From Collinsella aerofaciens (GTDB lineage Bacteria > Actinomycetota > Coriobacteriia > Coriobacteriales > Coriobacteriaceae): a stretch of 64,000 nucleotides of DNA. Position 1 is the first letter of the stretch. Every line of letters starts with the position of its first letter. This document shows, one piece after another, positions 25,636 to 33,081 of this stretch. A program made the translations under genes and the position numbers. The stretch covers positions 171,595 to 235,594 of the forward strand of contig NZ_JADMSU010000003.1 in the NCBI RefSeq assembly GCF_015561195.1, in the 5' to 3' direction. The notes beneath the pieces were generated by a model. The model saw only the letters and a list, made by a program, of their open reading frames with translations, did no database searches and was not told where the DNA came from.

Positions 25636-26019
25636 CTACTCGGCCTCCTTTGCGGCAGCGGGGCTTGCGGCAGCCTCGGCGGCCAAAGCCTCAGCGCGAG
25701 GGTCATCCAAATCGAGCGGAGCCACGCCATCTTGCGTGCGCACGTCCATACCGGCGACAAGCGGCGTCATGCATGTACGCACGTTGGGCTTACCGTCCAC
25801 GACCATGACGCAGTCGGTACACCGACCGATAGCGCAAAAGATGCCGCGCGGCTCGTGGCGCTTGGCGGTAAAGCGATGTACCTCGACCCCTGCGGCCTTG
25901 AGCGCCATGGCGATCGGTTCGCCCTCGTACCCTTCCATCTCAACGCCGTCATAGGTAAAAACGACTCGACTCCCCTTGCTGGGAGCACCCAAAATGGGAT
26001 GTTCGACAATCCTGGACAT
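25636..26019 (-). CDS. (2Fe-2S)-binding subunit, HcnA/SoxA-N-terminal type
   Basis: A 127-residue plant-ferredoxin-fold subunit with the cluster motif FCAIGRCTDCVMVVDG and a distal Cys (RTCMTPL), preceded by the typical YEGEPIAMALKAAG. In multi-subunit amine dehydrogenases this is the gamma subunit (HcnA or the N-terminus of sarcosine oxidase alpha). It is the first gene of the operon; the transcript must begin within 26020-26135, after the terminator of the upstream transport operon. ATG 26019 is chosen over 26055 because it starts the conserved domain. The C-terminus is an Ala/Glu-rich tail of no clear function. Confidence 0.88.
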   Translation of the reverse strand: MSRIVEHPILGAPSKGSRVVFTYDGVEMEGYEGEPIAMALKAAGVEVHRFTAKRHEPRGIFCAIGRCTDCVMVVDGKPNVRTCMTPLVAGMDVRTQDGVAPLDLDDPRAEALAAEAAASPAAAKEAE

Positions 26020-26143
26020 GGCACCACCAAACCCCTCTCGTCTATCGGTTACCAACAGCGCCTATCCTACGATTTGGCCTGTTAACGAGCCGTTTCCGCT
26101 CGATTACCATTCAAAGGGAAACAAACGGATACGAAATAAAAAA

Positions 26144-26177
26144 ACGAGGCAGGGGAACAGCCATCCCCTTGCCTCGT
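26144..26177 (-). terminator. Intrinsic terminator of the pot/cyclodeaminase operon
   Basis: Minus-strand arms ACGAGGCAAGGGG and CCCCTGCCTCGT with a 9-nt loop, followed by TTTTTTTATTTC. Thirty-eight bases past the stop codon of the ornithine-cyclodeaminase-family gene. Confidence 0.9.
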
Positions 26178-26214
26178 CCACAACGTCAATGCGTCGTGCA
26201 TGTCCTTATGCGAT

Positions 26215-27348
26215 TTAGGCCAGCGCAGGCGTGTCCCAGAGCTCGAGCTCCTGCCCCAGTCCCATCTCAACAGCCTTGCGGTAGATCGTGGTGCCCCAGC
26301 TCACGTCCTCGGTATTGATGCCGCCGATGCTAAAGAAGTAGATGTCATCCTCGCTCGTACGGCCCGGATCGACCCCGCGCACGATATCGCCCAGGTCCAC
26401 CACACGCTCGCGCGGCAGCATGCCGTAGTCGACCATATCGACCCACTCGTTGCCGAGCGTACCGCACACGTCAAAGCGGCCGATCTCGTCGCGCCAGTCC
26501 TCGTACATGGGGTACAGGTCGGTCACGCACTTCCACTCGCCCTCGATAAACGGCTCGCGGTCGGCATACAGGTCGCTCGGGGCGCAGATGAGTGCGCCGG
26601 GCTTGACCCATTCGCGCTTGACGCGCGGATACGTCTCGATGCCGCCGTTCTCGTTGGTGGCGACACTCACCAGGTCGCTGTCGCGGATCGCCTCTTCCTC
26701 GGTATCGACGATCACCACGTTTTTAATGCTCGGAAAGTTCTGGTGCACGTAGTCCACGTAGGACTCCAGCGAGCGACGGCCACGGCCCTTGACCTTTACC
26801 GTTTCGATATCGGGGCGCTCCATCAAAAATGAGCGCAGCGTGGTCTTATTCATCACGCCCGGGCCGATAATGCCCACGGTGCGAACGTCCTTGCGAGCCA
26901 GATAACGCACACCCACGGCAGGTACGGCGGCGGTGCGATAGCTGCTGATAAGGTTCGCGCTCATCAGGGCCAACGGCACTCCGGTATCGGGATCGTTGAG
27001 CATGAGCGTCAGAATCGAGCGCGGCAAACCCTTCTCGCGGTTGTTGACATTGGAGCCGTACCACTTAAGGCCACACATGTTGTAGCTGCCGCCCAGGTAG
27101 GAACACATGGCCATAAAGCGACGGTCGGGACCGGCGACAGGCATGTTGGGAAACGGCGAGCTCTCGGGAAAGTCCAAAAAAGCGCCATGACTGTTCTTAT
27201 TCTTACCGCTCATACGGTAATCGCCCAAGCTCAGCAGCTTAAACTGGTCCTCCATCACATCGATGCAGTGTGCCATATCGGTCGCGCCCGCCTTGATGAT
27301 GTCGGGCTCCGAAAGAAACCTAAAATCGACTTCGGTCGAGCTACTCAT
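26215..27348 (-). CDS. Ornithine cyclodeaminase/mu-crystallin family enzyme (annotated elsewhere as tyramine oxidase subunit B)
   Basis: A 377-residue NAD(P)-fold enzyme. The N-terminus FRFLSEPDIIKAGATDM, the core NNREKGLPRSILTLMLNDPDTG and the Rossmann motif GIIGPGVMNKT are characteristic of the ornithine cyclodeaminase/mu-crystallin family, and of a sub-branch that automated pipelines name tyramine oxidase subunit B. The family covers ornithine cyclodeaminase, alanine dehydrogenase and opine-type imine reductases. The gene follows potD by 6 bp and ends the transport operon, so its substrate is probably what the transporter brings in. The tyramine label is not evidence of activity; an opine, imino-acid or polyamine-derived substrate is equally possible. 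Confidence 0.8.
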   Translation of the reverse strand: MSSSTEVDFRFLSEPDIIKAGATDMAHCIDVMEDQFKLLSLGDYRMSGKNKNSHGAFLDFPESSPFPNMPVAGPDRRFMAMCSYLGGSYNMCGLKWYGSNVNNREKGLPRSILTLMLNDPDTGVPLALMSANLISSYRTAAVPAVGVRYLARKDVRTVGIIGPGVMNKTTLRSFLMERPDIETVKVKGRGRRSLESYVDYVHQNFPSIKNVVIVDTEEEAIRDSDLVSVATNENGGIETYPRVKREWVKPGALICAPSDLYADREPFIEGEWKCVTDLYPMYEDWRDEIGRFDVCGTLGNEWVDMVDYGMLPRERVVDLGDIVRGVDPGRTSEDDIYFFSIGGINTEDVSWGTTIYRKAVEMGLGQELELWDTPALA

Positions 27349-27354
27349 ATCGAT

Positions 27355-28461
27355 CTATCCCTTCAGATTCGTCCAAATCTTGTCGTATTTGCGCAGCACC
27401 TTGGGCGGCAGCGCCTCGGTGCGGCGCCCATGCTTAAACACGTCCGACGGCACGTTCTCAACCGGGTTGTTTTGGAAATCCTCATCGAGCAACTTGATTG
27501 CCTCGGTATTGGGCTGCACGTAGGGATAGTCCTCCGAAACCACCTTGGCCACCTCGGGACGCAGCATGTAGTTGATAAACTGCAACGCATTGTCGTTGTG
27601 CTTGGCGCCCTTGGGGATGCACCAGTTATCGGTACCGATGCCGCAACCCTCGCTGGGAAACGCCACCTGAATCGCCGGGTTATCGCGCTGTGCCAGGGCG
27701 ATCTCGGCCGTCCAGATGATGCCGGCAATACAATCGCCCGAAACCAGCGCGTTGCGGGGGCTATCGGAGTCGTACAGCTTAAAGTTCGGCTTGAACTTGG
27801 CCGCCTGTTTGGCAATCTTGGCGATGCTCTCGTCGTCTTTCTCGTTGCCGGTCAGGCCCACTGTCATGCCGGCGACAGCGAGCACCTCGCGAAAATCGTT
27901 CAGCGTCACGATGTTGCTGCGGAACTTCTCGTCGAGCATATCGGTAAAGCTCTCGGGCTTATCGACCTCGTCCTCGTTATAGGCAATCGCGGTGCAGCTG
28001 CCCATAAACGGGATGGAGTACTTGTTGCCCGGGTCAAATTCCTGATCCATATACTGCTTGCCGATATTGCCCTTGTTGGTGAGCTTGGCAAGGTCGAGCG
28101 GCTCGAGCAAGTCCTGCGCAATCAGGCTTTTGACCATGTAGTCGGTCGGCTGCAGAATATCGTAGGTGCCCTCGTTTTCGGTCCTTACCTTGGCCAGCAT
28201 GTCCTCGTTGGAGGAGTAGAGGTACTGGTTGATGTGGATACCCGTCTCCTTCTCAAAACCCTCGAGCACCGAATCGGGCACATACTCGGTCCAAATGAAG
28301 ATGTTGAGTTCGTTGGGGTTGTCGGACTTACCGCATCCCGTCAGGCCGCCCGCGGTACCGACCGCAAGTCCGGCGGCAGCCAAGCCCAGCGCACCGCGCA
28401 AAAACTGTCGGCGCGAGATTTGCTGCTTGTGGAAGGCCTCCATCACATCGAAGTCGCCCAT
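27355..28461 (-). CDS. potD: Polyamine-type ABC transporter substrate-binding lipoprotein
   Basis: Extracellular solute-binding protein of 368 residues in the PotD/PotF family. The N-terminus combines a twin-arginine-like motif (SRRQFLRG, residues about 16-23) with a lipobox LTGC (Cys about 43), so export may be by Tat followed by lipidation. The mature part begins ELNIFIWTEYVPDSVLEGFEKETGI, a family hallmark, with YDILQPTDYMV and PKGAKHNDNALQFINYML. The ligand (spermidine, putrescine or another cationic amine) cannot be read from sequence. Fourth gene of a tightly packed potABCD-type operon. Confidence 0.9.
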   Translation of the reverse strand: MGDFDVMEAFHKQQISRRQFLRGALGLAAAGLAVGTAGGLTGCGKSDNPNELNIFIWTEYVPDSVLEGFEKETGIHINQYLYSSNEDMLAKVRTENEGTYDILQPTDYMVKSLIAQDLLEPLDLAKLTNKGNIGKQYMDQEFDPGNKYSIPFMGSCTAIAYNEDEVDKPESFTDMLDEKFRSNIVTLNDFREVLAVAGMTVGLTGNEKDDESIAKIAKQAAKFKPNFKLYDSDSPRNALVSGDCIAGIIWTAEIALAQRDNPAIQVAFPSEGCGIGTDNWCIPKGAKHNDNALQFINYMLRPEVAKVVSEDYPYVQPNTEAIKLLDEDFQNNPVENVPSDVFKHGRRTEALPPKVLRKYDKIWTNLKG

Positions 28462-28464
28462 GTC

Positions 28465-29310
28465 CTAGCACCCCCTTTCCTGGCTCAGCTTGGCTGCGGC
28501 ACGACGTTCACGCCATTTGTCAATCATGCCGCTCTGGGTAATCACCACGACGGCAACCGTTCCCAGCAAGATCAGCGTGGACAGCGCGTTGACGTCGGGT
28601 ACCACACCGCCCTTGATGGACTGCATGACCTTGAGCGGGAAGGTCAGGTCCTGGCCGTAGACAAAGTAGGACACGACCACATCATCGATCGAAAGCGTAA
28701 AGGAGAGCAGCGCGCCTCCGGCAATGCCCGGAGCCAGCATGGGCAGCGTCACCTTAAAGAAGGTGACCAGGCGATTGGCGCCCAGGTCCATCGACGCCTC
28801 CTCGAGCGACGGGTCGTAACCGTCCAGGCGGGCACGGACGTTAAAGATCACAAAGCTCACGCAAAAGGTAACGTGCGCGATGATCAGGCCCACCATGCCA
28901 CGGGGCACGCCCACCTTTACGTAAACGAGTAACAGCGAGATGCCCATGACGATCTCGGGGATAACCACCGGGATGTATAGAAGGCTGTCAATGAGGTTGC
29001 GGCCGGGGAACTTGTAGCGGTAGAGGCCCACGGCCCCCAGCGTGCCCAGTGCGGTCGCCAGGGCCGTCGTGGTGATGGCGAGCACCATGGTGTTGCCAAA
29101 ACTCGCCAGCAGCGGGCCGTTCTGAAACAGGTGCACATACCAACGTAGGCTAAAGCCGCCCCAGCTCAGATAAGGCTTCTCGGTGTTGCCGTTAAACGAG
29201 TTGGCAACAACAATCACAATGGGCAGAAACAAGATCGCATAGATCAGGGCGCAAAAGACAACACCCGTCCCGCGGCTCAGCTTGTGCTTGGTTTGACGCT
29301 TGATCGCCAT
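28465..29310 (-). CDS. potC: ABC transporter permease, PotC family
   Basis: Membrane permease of 281 residues with six predicted transmembrane helices beginning VVFCALIYAILFLPIVIVVANSF. The cytoplasmic EAA loop, EEASMDLGANRLVTFFKVTLPML, docks the ATPase. It forms the heterodimeric channel with PotB. Three bases separate it from potB and potD on either side. Confidence 0.92.
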   Translation of the reverse strand: MAIKRQTKHKLSRGTGVVFCALIYAILFLPIVIVVANSFNGNTEKPYLSWGGFSLRWYVHLFQNGPLLASFGNTMVLAITTTALATALGTLGAVGLYRYKFPGRNLIDSLLYIPVVIPEIVMGISLLLVYVKVGVPRGMVGLIIAHVTFCVSFVIFNVRARLDGYDPSLEEASMDLGANRLVTFFKVTLPMLAPGIAGGALLSFTLSIDDVVVSYFVYGQDLTFPLKVMQSIKGGVVPDVNALSTLILLGTVAVVVITQSGMIDKWRERRAAAKLSQERGC

Positions 29311-29313
29311 TGC

Positions 29314-30249
29314 CTACACCCCCAAGCTTTCCATATCGCCGCCGGCCTTTTGGTAAATCTTGACCAGCAGCAGCGTTATCGCGATGAGCAGAATCGAAAG
29401 CGCGGCACCCAAGGGCCAGTCGTTAGCGCTTTGGAACTGACGTTGAATCAGGTTGCCGATAACGTCGGCATTACCGCCACCCAGGATGTCCGCGATATAG
29501 AACGCACCCAGGCTGGGGATGAACACCATGATGCAGCCCGAAAAGATGCCGCTCATAGTCTGAGGAATCACGACCTTAAAGATCGTGGTCAGCATATTGG
29601 CGCCGAGGTCAAAGCTCGCCTCGATCTGCGATTCATCGAGTTTTTCGATAGCGGCGTAGAGCGGCAGCACCATAAACGGAAACATGTCGTAGGCCATGCC
29701 AAAGACCGTGCATGCCTGGTTGTACAAAAACTGAATAGGCTCGCTCGTCACGCCGATCGCCATCAAAAAGGTGTTGAGCTGACCGGTTGCCGAAAGAAAC
29801 GTGCGCCAGCCATAGATGCGCACCAGCGAGTTGGTCCAAAACGGGATGATGATCATCATATACAGCAGCGTCTTTTTGGACTTAAACGTACGGCTGATCA
29901 GATAGCTAAACGGATAGGCCAGCACCAGGCAGATGGCCGTGGAGACAGCCGCGATCAGGATGGACTGCCCGTAAATCTTGAGATACTCGGGATCCAACAT
30001 GGCCTGGAAGTTATCGAGCGTAAAGCTGTAGGCCACGTTGTAGTACTGGTCGGTGGAACAAAAGCCCATGATCAGAATGTAGAGCAGCGGCACCGCGATA
30101 AACGCCAGCAGCCACAAGGTGACGGGGCCCACGGTAACCAACGCCGGCAGCGTGTTGGAACGAAAACGGCGGTGACGCTCGATGCGGGCGGCCTCGACGT
30201 CGTGCTCGGTGGCGGCGACAGTCGCCGCCATAGTTGCGGTATCGGACAT
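29314..30249 (-). CDS. potB: ABC transporter permease, PotB family
   Basis: A 311-residue permease with an extra hydrophilic N-terminus of about 40 residues before the first helix (ALVTVGPVTLWLLAFIAVPLLYILIM). The EAA loop is EASFDLGANMLTTIFKVVIPQ. Partner of PotC in the polyamine-type importer; 12 bp after potA. The region LVRIYGWRTFLS is conserved in PotB proteins. Confidence 0.92.
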   Translation of the reverse strand: MSDTATMAATVAATEHDVEAARIERHRRFRSNTLPALVTVGPVTLWLLAFIAVPLLYILIMGFCSTDQYYNVAYSFTLDNFQAMLDPEYLKIYGQSILIAAVSTAICLVLAYPFSYLISRTFKSKKTLLYMMIIIPFWTNSLVRIYGWRTFLSATGQLNTFLMAIGVTSEPIQFLYNQACTVFGMAYDMFPFMVLPLYAAIEKLDESQIEASFDLGANMLTTIFKVVIPQTMSGIFSGCIMVFIPSLGAFYIADILGGGNADVIGNLIQRQFQSANDWPLGAALSILLIAITLLLVKIYQKAGGDMESLGV

Positions 30250-30261
30250 GGCTGTCGCCCC

Positions 30262-31374
30262 CTAACGCATCTCGGCATTCTCGAGTGCCGAGAAAAAGAC
30301 CTGGTCGAGCGTCTTGATGGTGCGGGCATCCGCCGGATCCCAGTACAGGTAGACCGGACCGTTCTCGGGCAGCTCGTCGCCGGCGAGACGTTCCAGACGG
30401 ACCTCCTGGCCATCGGGCAGCACCACAATCGCCTTGATCATGGACCCCACGTACACCTGCTCGCGAACGGTACCCATAAGCGAGAAGCCATCGCGCGGCT
30501 CGAGCGCAAACTGCATGCGCTCCGGACGCACCGATACGGCCACAAGCTCGCCAAAGTGAAAGCCCTTGGCATTGGAGCGAATCGTGCCGGATTCGAGCGA
30601 AATCTCGAGTCCATCGGGCGTGTCGGCCGAAACCATGCCCTCAAACAGGTTGGTCTCGCCGATAAACGTGGCCACGAACTTGCTTGCCGGCGCCTCGTAG
30701 ATCTCCTTGGGCGTACCGATCTGCTCCAGCACGCCGTCGTGCATAATCGCGATGCGGTCGCTCATGGTGAGCGCCTCTTCCTGATCGTGCGTCACATAGA
30801 GAAACGTGATGTTGAGCTTGCGCTGGAGGCGCTTGAGCTCGAGCTGCATCTGCTTGCGCAGCTTGAGATCGAGCGCACCCAGCGGCTCGTCGAGCAGCAG
30901 AATCTTGGGTCGGTTGACCAGGGCGCGGGCGATGGCGACGCGCTGCCTTTGGCCGCCGGACAACTGGTCGGGCTTGCGCCCCTCAAAACCGCCGAGCTGC
31001 ACCAGGTCGAGCATCTCCATCACGCGCTCGCGGATCTCGTCCTTGGAGACTTTCTTCATCCTAAGGCCATAGGCAACGTTGTCGAAAATGGTCATGTGCG
31101 GAAACAGCGCGTAGCTCTGGAACACCGTGTTCACGTCGCGCTCGAACGGCTCTTTGTCGGCCACGTTGGTGCCGGCGAGCAGAATCTCGCCCGTAGTGGG
31201 CTGCTCAAAGCCGGCAACCATGCGAAGCGTCGTCGACTTGCCCGAGCCCGAAGAGCCCAGAATCGTCAGGAACTCGCCCTCCTGTACATCGATGGACAGG
31301 TCCTTGACCACATGGTTTTCGCCGTAGAACTTGTTGATATTCCTAATCTGGACGAGCGGTTTGGTACCAGGCAT
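30262..31374 (-). CDS. potA: Polyamine-type ABC transporter ATP-binding protein
   Basis: A 370-residue ATPase. Walker [10 protein letters not shown] (about 39-47), Q-loop [19 protein letters not shown], signature [15 protein letters not shown], Walker [13 protein letters not shown] and the switch His of YVTHDQEEA. The C-terminal 110 residues form the TOBE-type regulatory domain typical of PotA/MalK ([11 protein letters not shown]). Energises import by PotBC. First transporter gene, 28 bp after the P-II gene. Confidence 0.94.
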   Translation of the reverse strand: MPGTKPLVQIRNINKFYGENHVVKDLSIDVQEGEFLTILGSSGSGKSTTLRMVAGFEQPTTGEILLAGTNVADKEPFERDVNTVFQSYALFPHMTIFDNVAYGLRMKKVSKDEIRERVMEMLDLVQLGGFEGRKPDQLSGGQRQRVAIARALVNRPKILLLDEPLGALDLKLRKQMQLELKRLQRKLNITFLYVTHDQEEALTMSDRIAIMHDGVLEQIGTPKEIYEAPASKFVATFIGETNLFEGMVSADTPDGLEISLESGTIRSNAKGFHFGELVAVSVRPERMQFALEPRDGFSLMGTVREQVYVGSMIKAIVVLPDGQEVRLERLAGDELPENGPVYLYWDPADARTIKTLDQVFFSALENAEMR

Positions 31375-31402
31375 GGCAATCGCCTTCTCTCAATCCGTCT
31401 AC

Positions 31403-31753
31403 CTACAGCGCGGCGTTGCCACGCTCGCCGGTACGGATACGCACGGCATCGGCAATATCGCGGATGAAGATCTTGCCGTCTCCCACGCGGCCGTCGGCCA
31501 TGCGCTCTCGAACCGCCGAGATGATGGTCTCGACATCCTGGTCGCGCACGACCACGCTTGCCTGGATCTTGGGCAGCAGGTTGATGTTGATCTTGAAGCC
31601 GCGAATCTCGTTGACGCCGTCGGTCATCGCACCCTTCTGCGTGCCGCAACCCATAACGGACGAAACGGTCATACCGCCGCAATGCACCTCGTCAAGAATG
31701 GCCTTCAGGCTCTCGAGCATCTCCGGACGGATGATGAGTACCAGTTCCTTCAT
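31403..31753 (-). CDS. Divergent P-II family signal protein
   Basis: A 116-residue P-II-like trimer-forming regulator. The beta-alpha-beta core and the B-loop (RVGDGKIFIRDI) are well conserved, as is the final RTGERG-type segment. In the T-loop the usual Tyr of the uridylylation motif (YRG) is replaced (NEIRG), so uridylylation at that site is unlikely. Position as first gene before potABCD suggests it senses nitrogen/energy state and acts on this transporter or operon, instead of on AmtB; no amtB is nearby. The SD is GGGGAG. Confidence 0.85.
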   Translation of the reverse strand: MKELVLIIRPEMLESLKAILDEVHCGGMTVSSVMGCGTQKGAMTDGVNEIRGFKININLLPKIQASVVVRDQDVETIISAVRERMADGRVGDGKIFIRDIADAVRIRTGERGNAAL

Positions 31754-31845
31754 GGTTTTCTCCCCTCTTCGGTGGCGATGAGCGCGCCCGTGCGCGTTCG
31801 TTGTTGGGGATTATGCGTGCCAAAACCGCCCGTTTTATTAACGGA

Positions 31846-31859
31846 GTGTTTTGAAACAC
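31846..31859 (-). promoter_or_regulatory. Perfect 14-bp dyad upstream of the P-II/pot operon
   Basis: GTGTTTCAAAACAC, a perfect palindrome, lies about 95 bp before the P-II start codon. A regulator site is possible; no factor is assigned. Confidence 0.3.
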
Positions 31860-31929
31860 GGGTGACGCCGAGCGTTTACGCCCGCGCAACATAGGTCGCG
31901 AGCTGGCAATATGCTCGAAATACAAACGA

Positions 31930-31969
31930 AACGCCGGTCGCGCGGAAGCCTATCCGCACGACCGGCGTT
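31930..31969 (-). terminator. Terminator of the SMR/ADH-fragment unit
   Basis: Minus-strand arms AACGCCGGTCG and CGACCGGCGTT, 18-nt loop with an inner pairing, followed by TCGTTTGTATTT. About 35 bp after the SMR stop codon. Confidence 0.7.
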
Positions 31970-32004
31970 CTTTAATTGCGCCAGAGAGGGTGCTGCCCGG
32001 CAAA

Positions 32005-32325
32005 CTACGAAGCGCTCGCAAGGTTCACAATCACTACGCCCGCAACACACAGCCCAAGCCCCACAAGCATCATCGGGCTCAGACGGTCACCAAAAACGAG
32101 CACCGAGATGGCCGAGGTGGCGACGATGCCCGCAGCACACCATGTGGCATAGGCGCTCGCAAGATCGAGCACGTTGAGGACGAGCGAAAACAAATAGAAG
32201 CTCAAACCGTACAGCACGACCGTCGCCACACTGGGTGCCAGCACGGTAAAGCCGTGCGTTGCCTTGAGCGCCGACGACGCGCCGATTTCGCAGGCTATGG
32301 CAATAGCAAGCTGAACGTATGGCAT
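32005..32325 (-). CDS. Small multidrug resistance (SMR) family transporter
   Basis: A 106-residue inner-membrane protein with four hydrophobic helices. The essential membrane-embedded Glu is present in IACEIGASSALKATHGFT (about 13), and AYATWCAAGIVAT with VLVFGDRLSPMMLVGLGLC match the EmrE/QacE signatures. Proton-coupled export of cationic compounds (quaternary amines, possibly guanidinium or polyamines) is the family role. Nine bases separate it from the upstream truncated alcohol-dehydrogenase-like gene, so they are probably co-transcribed. Confidence 0.9.
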   Translation of the reverse strand: MPYVQLAIAIACEIGASSALKATHGFTVLAPSVATVVLYGLSFYLFSLVLNVLDLASAYATWCAAGIVATSAISVLVFGDRLSPMMLVGLGLCVAGVVIVNLASAS

Positions 32326-32334
32326 ACCGCCCTC

Positions 32335-32859
32335 CTACGCCGCGGCGCACACGCTGCCGAGCAACTCGCGCAAAGGAGACCCAATGCCCTCAAGCAGTTC
32401 GGGCGCGATGATGGCAAAAACGGGGACCTCGCCGGCACCCACCGCAGTGGGCACCCTGCCCTCCGAGACAATGCATCCATACGGGACAAAGCCGTCCTCA
32501 CCGACATCGAGCGCCGCCATGCGACGCGCGAGTTCGCGCGCAAAGCCGGCAGTATCGGCATCGCCGATCGCCAGGACAAAGTCCACGCCTTCGTCGGTCG
32601 CCAAGGCCACGGCTTCGTCCACCAGTCCATCTCCCCCGTCGGCTCCAACCGGGCCGCAGCGAAAGAGCACGCGCTCGAGCAGAGCCCGATCGAGCGAGCC
32701 GAGCGCCGCCGAGACGAGCTCGTCGCGCGTATGCTTGTCGCCTCCCAGCACGACCAGCGCCTTGGTACCGCCGTAGTGAGCGACCAACCGTCCGCACCAG
32801 CGAGCCACGTCTCCGTCCGCGACAAGGCGCGTCGGCATACCAAACCCATAGTTGACCAT
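32335..32859 (-). CDS. Stand-alone N-terminal domain related to iron alcohol dehydrogenase
   Basis: A 174-residue protein that aligns with the N-terminal dinucleotide-binding half of the iron alcohol dehydrogenase at 21328-22512: both have a PT-x-V/F start, the identical stretch RLVAHYGGTK, then SLDRALL and VDFILAI/VDFVLAI. In this copy the GGGSVIDTAK nucleotide signature has become GDADTAGFAR, and the whole metal-binding C-terminal domain is missing. The frame is intact with a good SD before ATG 32859, which aligns with the paralogue's start. It may be a decayed remnant or a repurposed binding domain; enzymatic activity is unlikely. Confidence 0.7.
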   Translation of the reverse strand: MVNYGFGMPTRLVADGDVARWCGRLVAHYGGTKALVVLGGDKHTRDELVSAALGSLDRALLERVLFRCGPVGADGGDGLVDEAVALATDEGVDFVLAIGDADTAGFARELARRMAALDVGEDGFVPYGCIVSEGRVPTAVGAGEVPVFAIIAPELLEGIGSPLRELLGSVCAAA

Positions 32860-33009
32860 CGTTTCCACAACCCTTCCGTGCATGTAGGCGAATCCATTCG
32901 TCAGGCTCATGCTACGAAGCGAGCTTTTCCGAGCTGTTTCGCACTCTTTAGAGCTGCGTTAAAAACCCGATGCAACCGCACGACCATACCCGCCAAAGAG
33001 GGACAGGTT

Positions 33010-33058
33010 TTGACGATGTGCGCGCAAGCGGGTATTATCGAACATGTATTCGATAATA
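33010..33058 (+). promoter_or_regulatory. SOS-type promoter of the Y-family polymerase operon
   Basis: TTGACG (33010-33015) and TATTAT (33033-33038) are 17 bp apart. A perfect 10-bp inverted repeat TATTATCGAA / TTCGATAATA with spacer CATGTA covers the -10 region (33033-33058); its core CGAACATGTATTCG differs by one base from CGAAC-N4-GTTCG. A LexA operator is inferred. Confidence 0.7.
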
Positions 33059-33081
33059 ACATGTGTTTGATGGGAGGAAGC

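Noticed and set aside
29284-31467. 727-codon plus-strand ORF across potABC
   Set aside because: Shadow of three real minus-strand genes with recognised motifs.
21258-33016. Possible dispersed repeat GGGACAGGTT at 21258-21315 and 33000-33009
   Set aside because: The shared sequence is about 12 bp; at one site it is part of a terminator stem and at the other it leads into a -35 box, so chance is enough.
31990-33081. N-terminal extension of the Y-family polymerase by more than 360 codons
   Set aside because: It runs antisense to the SMR and ADH-like genes and through the polymerase promoter and operator; the catalytic core begins after the GTG at 33082.
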